From: an uncultured Lachnospiraceae bacterium
GTDB taxonomy: Bacteria > Bacillota > Clostridia > Lachnospirales > Lachnospiraceae
DNA: 63,896 nt
Direction: 5' to 3'
Assembly: GCA_947382625.1 (NCBI GenBank)
Contig: CANDAG010000021.1
Location: 1-63,896 of the forward strand
Shown here: in pieces, positions 1 through 8,976 of the stretch
Layout of the letters: every line of letters starts with the position of its first letter
Numbering within the stretch: the first letter of the stretch is position 1
Notes under the pieces: generated by a model
Told to the model about the DNA's origin: nothing
Seen by the model: only the letters and a program-made list of their open reading frames with translations
Database searches by the model: none
Position numbers and translations under genes: made by a program

Positions 1-54
1 GAACCCGCCTCCTCAGCTTGGGAAGCTGATATTCTACCAATGAACTACATCTGC
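1..54 (-). tRNA. tRNA-Gly(TCC), 3' end cut off by the window edge
   Basis: On the minus strand the sequence from 54 down to 1 reads as the 5' acceptor strand GCAGATG, a D arm with GTTC..TTGGTAGAA, an anticodon stem TCAGC/GCTGA around the loop TTCCCAA (anticodon TCC, glycine), and the start of the T arm GGCGGGTTC. The rest of the T arm and the acceptor 3' strand lie outside the window. It decodes GGA/GGG codons. Confidence 0.9.
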
Positions 55-93
55 ACTTCCCATACTATACCATAATGAGAAGAATTAATCAAG

Positions 94-1791
94 TCAAAAT
101 TTCAATTTTCGGTAACGGTTGATGCATGCCATGATCTCCTGCTTTCTGGGCCTTGCCAGAGAGGAGGAGATATCTCCGCGCTCAAAAAGGCTTTCAAGTC
201 CATCCCGATCCAGCTGCTTTTCCAGAAAATCTCCCAGCTGCTTTAGGCTCCTTCGCCCGTCCATGAGCTTCAATTCCGCAAACTTCAGGATCCAGGCCAG
301 AGCCGCAGTCTGTTCCTGATCCTTAAGCTGCTCTAAATACCTGAGTTCCACGCTTTCTTTGGAAAGCAAAAGCTCACTGGTACCCATGGTTTTGATCTTG
401 ATCCGGTCATCCTTCTTAAGCCCCATATCAGGCTGGGGGCTCCTCTTGTCCAGATACTCCGGAAAGCCTTCCTCTCCGCCGGTCATGGCAGGATACTCCC
501 GGGCCGCCTTTTTGGCCTTCGCCGTAATATCGTAAGGAACGTACTCCTTCATCTGTATCACCGTATCCGCCACATGGAAATAAGAGCCTGAGCTTCCTGC
601 CACTATGATGGAGGATATTCCCAGATCCCGGTAAAGACTGTTCACCCTGCAGATAAAAGGGGTGATAGGCTCCTCCCCTGCAGAGATCACCTCCTGCATC
701 AGCTGATCACGGATCATAAAGTTCGTTGCCGAGGTGTCCTCGTCAATAAGCATAAGCGAGCTGCCTGCCTCGATCCCTTCCATCAGGTTTGCTGCCTGAG
801 AGGTACTGCCGCTGGCATCCTCTGTGGAAAAATGTGCAGTGTCCCTCTTATTGGGAAGATTTCCGATAAAAGGAGAAATATCCACATTGGCAATGCTGCG
901 GCCATCCTCTGCCCGAAGCTTTACCGCTGTGTTGTCGGTGATCACAAGCTCCCTGCCATCTCCTTTGATGTGATTATATACGCCGTTTTGGAGTGCCTGC
1001 AGGATCGTGGACTTCCCATGATAACCTCCGCCCACGAAAAGGGTGATCCCTCTTGGGATTCCCATACCTGTTACCCTTCCCTTGTTGGGAAGATCTAATG
1101 TCACTTTAAGCGATGCAGGGCTCCTAAAAGGAACAGCCCCCTTCATAGGCCGCTCAGAAACGCCGCTTTCCCTTGGAAGAATGGAACCATCTGCCACAAA
1201 GGCGCATAAGGATAACTCCGGCAGCTTCTGCCGGATATACTGCTGGTCCTCACAAAGACAGATTGCCTGCTTTAATTTATTCTGGTCAATCCGTGCAAAA
1301 TACAGGCTCTTTCGCACACAGTCAGGCAAAATATCAAAGAGCATCTTTTCCAGCTCCCTCGCATTGATGGTTCTGCCGTTTGCCGGAAATCCCGCCTCAA
1401 AGCGAATCGTCAGATTCCCCTCCTTCACCCGAAGGGCCGTCCTTTCAAGCACCTGTTGTCCGCACCTGGAAACGCCAAGCAATCCGCTTTTTCCTGAGCC
1501 CTTCGCCTGAAAGCTGCCCCCGCTTGCTTCCCTGGCAAAAAGTCTTGTGAGATGATCCTGGAGAGTCACCCTCTTTTCATAGGTATCATAAAAAGCCGGC
1601 GGGAAAGCCGCCCTTTGGGCCTTCACCAACACAGACAGCCGTGACGGAGCAGCAAAAGGATCTCCCTGCACATGATCGATGGATAACACATAATCCGTAA
1701 AATCATACTGTCCCCGCAGTTCCTTATAAGCCGGATAGCTTCGGTGGTCAATACTTCTCAATTTATTTCTAAGCTCTGTTGCTGACTGCAT
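94..1791 (-). CDS. ABC-class P-loop ATPase of unknown role (ABC_ATPase family, PF09818-like)
   Basis: A 565-residue cytoplasmic protein of the family described as predicted ATPase of the ABC class. The hallmark is the unusual Walker A GGGYHGKST (residues 254-262). A signature-like DASGSTSQAAN segment follows near 325-335 and a Walker B strand SLMLIDED near 345-352. The N-terminal 240 residues are the family-specific part. No membrane segment or transporter partner is seen, so it is not an ordinary ABC transporter subunit. It sits 58 bp downstream of argS on the same strand and may share its transcript. The cellular function of the family is not established; ATP binding is the only safe prediction. 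Confidence 0.88.
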   Translation of the reverse strand: MQSATELRNKLRSIDHRSYPAYKELRGQYDFTDYVLSIDHVQGDPFAAPSRLSVLVKAQRAAFPPAFYDTYEKRVTLQDHLTRLFAREASGGSFQAKGSGKSGLLGVSRCGQQVLERTALRVKEGNLTIRFEAGFPANGRTINARELEKMLFDILPDCVRKSLYFARIDQNKLKQAICLCEDQQYIRQKLPELSLCAFVADGSILPRESGVSERPMKGAVPFRSPASLKVTLDLPNKGRVTGMGIPRGITLFVGGGYHGKSTILQALQNGVYNHIKGDGRELVITDNTAVKLRAEDGRSIANVDISPFIGNLPNKRDTAHFSTEDASGSTSQAANLMEGIEAGSSLMLIDEDTSATNFMIRDQLMQEVISAGEEPITPFICRVNSLYRDLGISSIIVAGSSGSYFHVADTVIQMKEYVPYDITAKAKKAAREYPAMTGGEEGFPEYLDKRSPQPDMGLKKDDRIKIKTMGTSELLLSKESVELRYLEQLKDQEQTAALAWILKFAELKLMDGRRSLKQLGDFLEKQLDRDGLESLFERGDISSSLARPRKQEIMACINRYRKLKF

Positions 1792-1849
1792 CTCAGATCA
1801 TTCCTTTCCCGTATTCGAATAACACTCGTTTTGATAATATCTGTCAAGG

Positions 1850-3616
1850 CTACATTCTCTCCGGAGCGGAAAAACCAAGTACCCCGATACAAACTTCCAG
1901 AATATCTCTGGTAAGCAGAAGCAGCGCGATCCATCCTAATTTCTTTTCCTCATTTTCTTCTGTCACGATCTTCGTCTCATGATAAAAATGATTGAAGGCA
2001 TTGGCCAGACCATAGATATAAGCACAGATCTTATGAGGAGCGCTTTCTGCATAAGCAGTTTCCATCATGGCGTTAAATCCCGTAAGCTCCAGCATCAACG
2101 ACTTCTCTGCTTCACTCTCCGCTTCCCGGAAAGAAGCCTGATCCAGACTGCCGCCCTGATCCTTGATCTTATTTAAGATGGACTTGATCCTCACGATGGT
2201 ATAAAGAATATACGGCCCTGTGTCTCCTTCAAAGGAAGTAAACTTATCAATATCAAAAATATAATCCTTGGCCGCCTGATTGGACAGGTCACCGTATTTG
2301 ATCGCAGAAAGAGCCACCACTTCAGCGGTCTTCCTTGCCTCTTCCTCTTCCACCTGACGGTTATCCGTGATCTTCCGGTACATTTCGTCATTGATTTCCT
2401 GGATCAGGTATTCCAGACGCATAACGCCGCCTTCCCTGGTCTTAAAGGGCTTTCCGTCTTTTCCGTTCATTGTGCCGAAGCCGATATGCAAAAGCTCTGT
2501 CCCGGGCTCCACCAGCTTAGTCTTCCTTGCGCAGCGAAAAACCTGTTCAAAGTATAGATTCTGCCGTTTATCCGCAAGATAAATGAGCCGGTCAGGGTGA
2601 TACTCCTTCATCCGGTCTATAATGGTGGCAAGGTCTGTGGTATTGTAAAGAGATGCCCCGTCAGATTTCAGGATCATACACGGAGGGATTTCCTTTGTAT
2701 CTGTCTCTTCCTTCACATCTACCACCAGAGCCCCTTCGCTGATATAGGCGTAGCCCTCTTTTTTCATGTACTCTACCATATCCGGGATCAGATCCTTAAC
2801 GTCTGCTTCCCCTTTCCAGAGGTCAAACTCCACATCAAGCTTTTCGTAATTTTTTTTCAGATCCGGAATGGATACTCCCATAATGTGCTGCCATAACGCA
2901 TGATATCCTCTTACGCCGCTCTGCAGCTTAAAGGTTGCCTCCAGAGCTTTTTCCTTATAAGCGGCGTCCTCTTTGGATTTTTTGCTGGCGGTGGGATAAA
3001 TCTCCTCTAACTCCGCAAGGGTAAAAGGAGCTTCCTTCGGATACTCTCCCGTATACGCCTCGTCAAAATAGACAAGCTCCGGCTTCCTCTCCTTAAGCTC
3101 TGTAATGATCAGTCCCATCTGCAGGCCCCATTCTCCCATATGGATGTCTCCGATCACCTCATGGCCTGCATACCTGGCAATCCTCTTGATACTCTCACCG
3201 ATGATTGCCGAACGCAAATGTCCTACATGAAGAGGCTTGGCCACATTAGGCCCGCCGTAATCCACAATGATCTTACTGGGCTTCTTCGGCATTTCCAGCC
3301 CGAATTTCTCCTCTGCCTGCATCCCGGCAAGATAGTCCTTTACAAAGCTCTCTCTCACCTTCAGATTCAAAAAGCCCGGCGGCACTGCCTCCACGCTTGA
3401 AAATATCTTACTGTCCCTACACTTTTCTGCTATATCTCCCGCAATCATAACAGGTGCTTTTTTGTAAATCTTTGCGCCTGCCATGGCGCCGTTGCACTGA
3501 TATTCGCATAGATCCGGCCTGTTTGAAAGAGTTACCTTTCCAAGGGCGCTGTCATACCCTGCCGCTGCAAAAGCGTTCTGCATCTCCTCTGAGATCAAGT
3601 CCAGAAATTTCTTCAT
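1850..3616 (-). CDS. argS: arginyl-tRNA synthetase
   Basis: Class I aminoacyl-tRNA synthetase of 588 residues, normal for ArgS. It charges tRNA-Arg with arginine at the expense of ATP. The HIGH motif appears as HVGHLRSAI near residue 137, preceded by DYGGPNVAKPL. A KMSK-like loop KTREGG follows in the catalytic domain, as is usual for ArgS where this motif is degenerate. The C-terminal helical anticodon-binding domain ends with the typical APERM. The start has a good ribosome site (GGGAGG) in its upstream sequence. It lies downstream of queH on the same strand, with 163 bp between. Confidence 0.97.
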   Translation of the reverse strand: MKKFLDLISEEMQNAFAAAGYDSALGKVTLSNRPDLCEYQCNGAMAGAKIYKKAPVMIAGDIAEKCRDSKIFSSVEAVPPGFLNLKVRESFVKDYLAGMQAEEKFGLEMPKKPSKIIVDYGGPNVAKPLHVGHLRSAIIGESIKRIARYAGHEVIGDIHMGEWGLQMGLIITELKERKPELVYFDEAYTGEYPKEAPFTLAELEEIYPTASKKSKEDAAYKEKALEATFKLQSGVRGYHALWQHIMGVSIPDLKKNYEKLDVEFDLWKGEADVKDLIPDMVEYMKKEGYAYISEGALVVDVKEETDTKEIPPCMILKSDGASLYNTTDLATIIDRMKEYHPDRLIYLADKRQNLYFEQVFRCARKTKLVEPGTELLHIGFGTMNGKDGKPFKTREGGVMRLEYLIQEINDEMYRKITDNRQVEEEEARKTAEVVALSAIKYGDLSNQAAKDYIFDIDKFTSFEGDTGPYILYTIVRIKSILNKIKDQGGSLDQASFREAESEAEKSLMLELTGFNAMMETAYAESAPHKICAYIYGLANAFNHFYHETKIVTEENEEKKLGWIALLLLTRDILEVCIGVLGFSAPERM

Positions 3617-3779
3617 CCTTCATTTCCTCCCTGCAAAATAATATGTATCGTTATCTTTAAATCCCTGATCAATCTGATAATGAAACGGATCCGGCCCGTT
3701 CACCGTTCTATCCTATCATCTCAGATTCGCTTTTTCAAGGATTTTATAAATTCTGTCCCTTCCATAAGATTCATTCACT

Positions 3780-4445
3780 TTAAGAAGAACTATTCCGTCT
3801 CTCCCTCTCTGCCTTCGAAAACACGCATCCGCAATAATCCTGCCGATACAGGTCATACTCCTTAGAAAGCTCCACAGAACGCCGATAGCCGTCCTTCTTC
3901 TTAAAATCCGAGGGCAGAAAAGCGACTCCATAGATGGCAGAGAGGTTCTCTCCGATTTCATTGATCTTCGCCGCATTTTTCAGGGGACTGATGGTAAGAG
4001 TGGTAGTAAAATAATCGGCCTGTGCCTCTTTTGCCTGCCTTGCCGTCTCCTCCAAACGCAGCTTATAGCATACAAAGCATCTTTCCCCACCTTCCTTACA
4101 GTGTTCAAGGCCCTTTATCTGCTCAAAAAAAAGCTCTCTGCTATAGGTTCCCTCCACTGTCTCTATAGGATATACAGCCTTTTCTATCTGGCCGGCTTCC
4201 ACTTCTGCCGCCTGCCTGTTAAACGCCTCGATCAGCCTCTTTTGTTCCGCCGCTCTCCTCCAATACTCTTCCTCCTCTGTAATATTGGGATTATAATAAA
4301 ACACTGTGATACGAAAAAAAGACCGCAGATATTCCAGTACATAACTGCTGCAGGGCGCGCAGCAGCTATGTAAAAACAGATGTTTTCCTTTGTTCTCCGG
4401 ATCCTGCATGATCCGCTCCAATTCCCGTGCATAGTTTCGATTCAT
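3780..4445 (-). CDS. queH: epoxyqueuosine reductase QueH (DUF208)
   Basis: A protein of about 221 residues that reduces epoxyqueuosine to queuosine in tRNA, the non-orthologous replacement for QueG. The family cysteines are all visible: the N-terminal HSCCAPCSS, the central GGERCFVCYKLRLEETA, and the C-terminal QDYCGCVFSK, which together bind the iron-sulfur cluster and a second metal. The ATG at 4445 has GGGAG five bases upstream. An in-frame GTG at 4463 with AGGGAAA before it would add six residues and cannot be excluded. No other queuosine genes are in the window. Confidence 0.93.
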   Translation of the reverse strand: MNRNYARELERIMQDPENKGKHLFLHSCCAPCSSYVLEYLRSFFRITVFYYNPNITEEEEYWRRAAEQKRLIEAFNRQAAEVEAGQIEKAVYPIETVEGTYSRELFFEQIKGLEHCKEGGERCFVCYKLRLEETARQAKEAQADYFTTTLTISPLKNAAKINEIGENLSAIYGVAFLPSDFKKKDGYRRSVELSKEYDLYRQDYCGCVFSKAERERRNSSS

Positions 4446-4578
4446 ATTTGCTCCCATCGCCACAGCTTTCCCTGCTTTTTTATTCCTTCTATCATTGTCT
4501 GTGAGCCTCTGTACACATCGCCTCTTATCTTACCACAAAAGCATCCGTATCGCCAGAATTCCCATTGATTTTTTCAAA

Positions 4579-4620
4579 AAAAGCCTGTTATCCGGCCACA
4601 AAACCGGACAGCAGGCTTTT
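4579..4620. terminator. bidirectional intrinsic terminator
   Basis: Inverted repeat with arms AAAAGCCTG..TCCGG and CCGG..CAGGCTTTT around a CCACAAAA loop. A-rich on the left and T-rich on the right, so it can work on either strand. It lies between the end of the ABC permease gene (4730) and the start region of queH (4445). Confidence 0.75.
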
Positions 4621-4622
4621 AC

Positions 4623-4694
4623 TCAATAAACTGGCTCGCAAAGCATGACAGCGTTTGATCAATAAGCTGACGCGCGGAGCGTGACAGCGTTTGA
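4623..4694 (+). repeat. two head-to-tail copies of a 36-bp dispersed palindromic repeat
   Basis: Copy 1 spans 4623-4658 and copy 2 spans 4659-4694. Both start TCAATAA(A/G)CTG and end TGACAGCGTTTGA, with a GC-rich centre (GCTCGCAAAGC or CGCGCGGAGC). The ends pair with each other imperfectly, giving a hairpin. The same element occurs in opposite orientation at 27273, 43767, 51150 and, more diverged, at 52885. All copies are intergenic. Confidence 0.8.
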
Positions 4695-4729
4695 TGGACT
4701 CTATTATTTCTTCTATATCTCCTGATTTC

Positions 4730-5725
4730 CTACCTTGCCCTGATCTCCTGTCTCATGAAGGAAACATAGGAAACTGCAAAAGCCACCAGCATCAACGCTG
4801 CAAGAGCTGTCAGATGCGGCCATACCAGCAACACACTCTGTCCCACAGAAAGGGTGCTGACCAAAGCCCCGGAAAGCTGGGTCATGGTAACGGCATTGAC
4901 AGACCTGACGCTGGGGTTAAGAAGCGTGGCGGATGCCTCTCCAAAGAGATAGTAAGGCGACAGGCGGTTGATATTCTGCGCACAGTAATAATTTTTCATC
5001 TCATTCATCAAAGACTCCATATCATTACCGCCCACAGGATAAAAAGCATCTGCCAGAATCCCTGCCAGAAGGCTGACAAAAATGGCACAGAACAGCCATA
5101 CGGCGATGCAGGCCAGAGCTGAGGTTGCCGCATGCCGACAGACCGTAGAAAACAGGATAGCCACTGCCAGCCAGAAACCGATATAGATCACACAGAAGCA
5201 AAGATAGATCATAAGCCGCATTGCTTCCGCTCCTGTGGGAATAATACCGGTAGCAAGTATCCCTGCCGCAGCGATCAGAAGCCCCGAGGAAAATACCATA
5301 ACTGTCGTTATGAAAATTCCTGCCAGAAATTTCCCGATAATGATATTATCCCGATACAAGGGCTGGCTCACCAGACGGTTCAGGGTTCCTTCTGTCCGTT
5401 CACTGTTAATAGCGTCAAACCCCATAAATATTCCGATAAAAGGGCCCATAAGCGCCATAAGAGAATTGTAAGATGGGATAGAGTTTGCGCTGACCGTAAA
5501 AAGCTTCAAAAACAGAAAGTCCGCAGAGGAGCTTCCGCCCTCTATGGCATCTGAGAGTCCGGACACAGCGGCATAAAGTCCTGTCACCGTGATCAGCGCC
5601 ATGAGCAGGATAAACAAGAGCATACGTTTTCCATTAATAAAATCAGCTGTCTCCTTTTCGAATAAGACCTTTAATATATGATGATCCCGCTGTTTACTTT
5701 TCTCCTGTGTGATCGTCTGTTCCAC
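4730..5725 (-). CDS. ABC-2 type transporter permease
   Basis: Membrane component of an ABC exporter of the ABC-2/NatB type, about 331 residues. A cytoplasmic N terminus is followed by a first membrane helix (MLLFILLMALITV), a large extracytoplasmic stretch, then four to five more helices in the second half, ending with a short basic tail. It pairs with the ATPase encoded just upstream. An ATG at 5767 exists but would overlap the ATPase gene by 74 bp. The GTG at 5725, overlapping by 32 bp, is preferred; another GTG is at 5734. Substrate unknown. The companion NEW3-domain gene suggests a surface-linked role. Confidence 0.85.
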   Translation of the reverse strand: MEQTITQEKSKQRDHHILKVLFEKETADFINGKRMLLFILLMALITVTGLYAAVSGLSDAIEGGSSSADFLFLKLFTVSANSIPSYNSLMALMGPFIGIFMGFDAINSERTEGTLNRLVSQPLYRDNIIIGKFLAGIFITTVMVFSSGLLIAAAGILATGIIPTGAEAMRLMIYLCFCVIYIGFWLAVAILFSTVCRHAATSALACIAVWLFCAIFVSLLAGILADAFYPVGGNDMESLMNEMKNYYCAQNINRLSPYYLFGEASATLLNPSVRSVNAVTMTQLSGALVSTLSVGQSVLLVWPHLTALAALMLVAFAVSYVSFMRQEIRAR

Positions 5726-6686
5726 CTTCCTCACCTGCCTTTTCAAAATATTTTCGGTAAATCTCATCCAGATCGCTGCCCGCCTGACGCAAATGCAGGA
5801 TGGTATACCCCTGCTCCGCCAATTCCTTAGACAATGCCCTTCTTATGTCAAAAGCAGAGCGGATCACATACATATCGCTGTTTTTTTCTATCTCAAGCAC
5901 CCCATTCATTCCCTTTATGACATCTCTGAGCTTTATATTGTCCGGATAGGCTGACAGCTCCAGGGTGCCTGCCCCCTCATGGGCGATCTCTCTGCCCAGC
6001 TCCTCCAAGGTACCGCAGGCGATCATTTTTCCATGCACAAAAATCCCCATCCGGTCACATACCCGCTGTACCTGATGCAGCTGATGAGAAGAGAGCAGAA
6101 TCGTTCTCCCGTCTTTCTCTGCCAGATCCCGGATCAGCCACATCAGCTCCCGGATCCCTTCCGGATCAATGCCCAGCGTAGGCTCATCCATAATGATCAC
6201 CTCCGGATCCTTCATCAGCACATCGGCAATCCCCAGTCTCTGCCGCATTCCCCGGGAATAAGTACCTGCCCTTTTGTCCCCTGCCTCCGTCATATTGACT
6301 CTGGCAAGAAGCTCCTCAATTCTCTGCTCCAGTGCCTCTCCTTCAAGTCCGCACAATCTGCCGGTAAAACGTAAATTCTCCCGTCCGGTCATATCGGAAT
6401 AAAATCCCACATTGTCCGGCAGATAGCCCACTTTCCTTTTCACCTCAATGGAAGCTTTGGCAGCATCCAATCCATTGATAACAGCCTCTCCGCCATCCGG
6501 CTCCGCAAGTCCAAGGAGCATCAGCGTTGTGGTAGTTTTTCCGGCGCCATTCGGCCCCAACAGTCCGAAAACCTCTCCTTTATAAACGGTGAGATCCAGA
6601 TGATCTACTGCCGTCAAACTTCCGTATTTTTTTGTAAGCCCCTTTGTCTGTATCACTGCAGGGCTCACATTCCCTGACACAGCCAT
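5694..6686 (-). CDS. ABC transporter ATP-binding protein
   Basis: A 330-residue ABC ATPase of the drug/Na-exporter type (CcmA/NatA-like). Walker A is GPNGAGKTTT, the signature is YSRGMRQRL, Walker B is VIIMDEPTLGID and the H loop is SSHQLHQ. A roughly 100-residue C-terminal extension follows the nucleotide-binding domain. It is encoded between the NEW3-domain protein (3 bp upstream) and the ABC-2 permease (overlapping downstream), so the three are one operon and probably one membrane complex. The exported substrate cannot be read from the sequence. Confidence 0.93.
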   Translation of the reverse strand: MAVSGNVSPAVIQTKGLTKKYGSLTAVDHLDLTVYKGEVFGLLGPNGAGKTTTTLMLLGLAEPDGGEAVINGLDAAKASIEVKRKVGYLPDNVGFYSDMTGRENLRFTGRLCGLEGEALEQRIEELLARVNMTEAGDKRAGTYSRGMRQRLGIADVLMKDPEVIIMDEPTLGIDPEGIRELMWLIRDLAEKDGRTILLSSHQLHQVQRVCDRMGIFVHGKMIACGTLEELGREIAHEGAGTLELSAYPDNIKLRDVIKGMNGVLEIEKNSDMYVIRSAFDIRRALSKELAEQGYTILHLRQAGSDLDEIYRKYFEKAGEEGGTDDHTGEK

Positions 6687-6689
6687 AGC

Positions 6690-7943
6690 TTACCTCCTGC
6701 CATACTTTTTCATCACATAATACAGCCCTGCCAATACAGCAATGATGATCGCTACCGCAAAAATCCCCCAGCCCGTCCGGGTTTTCACCGTGATCCGAAA
6801 CTCTGCCGAATCCGACTGGTTATCACAGGAAGCGGTGATCACAGTAATATAATCGCCGGTAAGGGCATTATCTCCAGGCGTTATATGCGCAGTAACATCT
6901 ACAGAAGCTCCTGCCTCCAGCCTGTCGATGGATGTGGTATCAAAAGAAACCTCCCAGCCCGCAGGCGCCGAGGATGTTAAGGACAGATTTTCCAGATCAA
7001 TGTTTCCGTTATTGGTAAGCTTCAGATTGATATCCGACTCCTTTTTTGCAAAAGCGTCAAGGGAAAGTCTTCCATCTGTGGTGGACAATTCCATATCATA
7101 AGTGCCAAGGATCGTCACGTTTAAATCAGTGGAAAGCTGTTCTCTGGCAGAGGTAGCTGCACAGCTGATCTTATACTCTCCTGCCTCTGCCTTGTCCGGA
7201 GGCGTCACGGTAATGGTAACGCCTGCACTGCTGCCGGATTCAACCTCAAGGCTGGAAATCTGGGTAGCATCACTGGTAAAGGAAACCAGCCACCCTGCAG
7301 GTGCGTCAGAGGAAAAATTATAGTTCTGTGTGGATAAGGTATTGTTGGCAATGGTTGTAGAATAGGAAAAAGGAGTGCCGGATACCCCCTCCTGGTCGGG
7401 ATATTCCACATGGAAATTACTTTCTCCCGCCTCCAGTCCGCTGACGTTAAGCTCCAGAGTCAGATCGTCTGCGTAGCCTTCCTCCGCTTCCGCATGGATC
7501 GTAACCTCATGGACGCCCTCTGATGCCTCGGAGGGAACCGTCACCTGAAGAGAAGCGATCACATCCTCACCGTTTCCGTCGGCATGAACCTTCGATACCT
7601 CATAACTGCCGTTTTTTATGTAACCGGTAAATCCCTCCGGCATAGAAGCTATAGAGAGGGAAACATCTTTTCCTGCTGCATTGCCACCCAAAAGATGCAG
7701 ATCAAAGCTTACCGTATCCCCCGCCGTCACACGGATCCCCGGATTGTCCGTGTAGAGCTGAAATCCCTCTGCCGCATGTACCTTTAAAGGGGATAAGAGC
7801 AAATACAAAGCCATAGAAATAACAGTCGTTACTGCAAAAACAGTCCTGATAACCGCCGCCGTTTCATCACCGGATGGTGACACAGCAACCGCTTTTGTCA
7901 GGACTGTTTCATTTTGTGTTGAAAAATATGTCTGTTGTTTCAT
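6690..7943 (-). CDS. membrane-anchored protein with NEW3-type domains
   Basis: A 417-residue extracytoplasmic protein. An unusually long N-terminal stretch of about 30 residues precedes a hydrophobic signal segment (VIRTVFAVTTVISMALYLLL) and an AHA-like cleavage region (KVHAAEG). The body is made of about three beta-sandwich units resembling the NPCBM-associated NEW3 domain; the phrase PAGWxVSF recurs. A C-terminal membrane helix (IFAVAIIIAVLAGLYYV) and basic tail KKYGRR follow. Three-gene sets of NEW3 protein, ABC ATPase and ABC-2 permease are known in Firmicutes, but the transported substrate is not. Its ribosome site can fold into a hairpin (7951-7978). Confidence 0.82.
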   Translation of the reverse strand: MKQQTYFSTQNETVLTKAVAVSPSGDETAAVIRTVFAVTTVISMALYLLLSPLKVHAAEGFQLYTDNPGIRVTAGDTVSFDLHLLGGNAAGKDVSLSIASMPEGFTGYIKNGSYEVSKVHADGNGEDVIASLQVTVPSEASEGVHEVTIHAEAEEGYADDLTLELNVSGLEAGESNFHVEYPDQEGVSGTPFSYSTTIANNTLSTQNYNFSSDAPAGWLVSFTSDATQISSLEVESGSSAGVTITVTPPDKAEAGEYKISCAATSAREQLSTDLNVTILGTYDMELSTTDGRLSLDAFAKKESDINLKLTNNGNIDLENLSLTSSAPAGWEVSFDTTSIDRLEAGASVDVTAHITPGDNALTGDYITVITASCDNQSDSAEFRITVKTRTGWGIFAVAIIIAVLAGLYYVMKKYGRR

Positions 7944-7950
7944 TGAAATA

Positions 7951-7978
7951 AACCTCCTGTATGTATTTACAGGAAGTT
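7951..7978 (-). promoter_or_regulatory. hairpin masking the Shine-Dalgarno site of the NEW3 operon
   Basis: In the minus-strand RNA the arm AACTTCCTGTA pairs fully (one U-G) with TACAGGAGGTT around a six-base AATACA loop. The 3' arm contains the AGGAGG ribosome site, 9 bases before the ATG at 7943. Translation of the operon could therefore depend on opening this 11-bp stem. Confidence 0.6.
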
Positions 7979-8090
7979 TAATCCAAAAAAGTGAAGCAAA
8001 AGTGTAAAATTTGTGATAATGCTATGATAAATCTGTGAAAAGGGTGTGAAAAGGAACGATTAAGCGTGATTTTCCTATATGATTCCGGCA

Positions 8091-8936
8091 TCATATCCTC
8101 TTCGGATCATACACCAGATTGGCATAACCTCCGTCTAATCTCTCACACCTTTCATTTCGTGCCTTGGCAATTAACGCATGCTTTCCCAGAAATTCAAATG
8201 GAATCGCGTCAGATTTTCCGTTCATTACATCATCACATACCATAAGCATCTGCCCAAACAGCTCCGGATCGGCTTCCATCACCTGATGCATGACAAAGAT
8301 CCTGTCATACTTTCCTTCCAGGGCATTCTTGATTTTCTCCACCTGCACCCGGTACTCCGACACCGTACTGCAACACTTTTCATCAAACAGGAAGGTAGAA
8401 TTATTGCATGCATCACCGGAAATCAGAATGTGGGCTTCCCTTAAAAGAAACACCATACATCCCTTCGTATGTCCCGGAAAAGCATACACATCAATATGCA
8501 TCCCGCCTAAATCAAAGCTCATTCCATCCGTCAATTCCTCAAAGACATAGTCCGGTTCTGCCGGAAGATAGGCTTCCTCCGGTATTTTCTCCGGTGAAAG
8601 TCCGATGGACATCTCAGCATATTCCTTTCTCTCTTCCACACTGCACATGGACTGATATAACGAAATATCATCGGAGTTCATATAGGCGGTATCAAACTCC
8701 GGTACGCCCATAGCATGATCAAGATGTCCATGGGAGATCAGCACCGTAAGGGGCTTATCTGTCAGCTCTTCCACCAACGCCCGAAGCCCTCTGATCCCGA
8801 CACTGGTATCCATAAGCACCGCCCTTTCGTTTCCTTCTGCCAGATACATCAATTCCCCTGATCTGCTTCTGATCATCGTCAGCTTTCCGCAGCAATCTGC
8901 CGGGAGCGCAACCTTTTCGCTCGAAAAATACTCCAT
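8091..8936 (-). CDS. MBL-fold metallohydrolase
   Basis: A 281-residue cytoplasmic enzyme of the metallo-beta-lactamase fold. The metal-binding signature is SHGHLDHAMG near residue 69, with the later histidine in FPGHTKGCM and an aspartate in LISGDACN. It is most like the large group of single-domain hydrolases acting on thioesters, lactones or phosphoesters; the substrate is not predictable. It lies about 40 bp downstream of purA on the same strand, with no terminator between, so readthrough is possible. Confidence 0.85.
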   Translation of the reverse strand: MEYFSSEKVALPADCCGKLTMIRSRSGELMYLAEGNERAVLMDTSVGIRGLRALVEELTDKPLTVLISHGHLDHAMGVPEFDTAYMNSDDISLYQSMCSVEERKEYAEMSIGLSPEKIPEEAYLPAEPDYVFEELTDGMSFDLGGMHIDVYAFPGHTKGCMVFLLREAHILISGDACNNSTFLFDEKCCSTVSEYRVQVEKIKNALEGKYDRIFVMHQVMEADPELFGQMLMVCDDVMNGKSDAIPFEFLGKHALIAKARNERCERLDGGYANLVYDPKRI

Positions 8937-8976
8937 ATTCTTCCCCTTATGTTCCTTCCTTACTTCCCGCTTCTTC

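Noticed and set aside
4623-4694. Possible short CRISPR array because of two adjacent 36-bp repeats
   Set aside because: Copies touch each other without spacers, other copies are single and scattered, and no cas genes are present.
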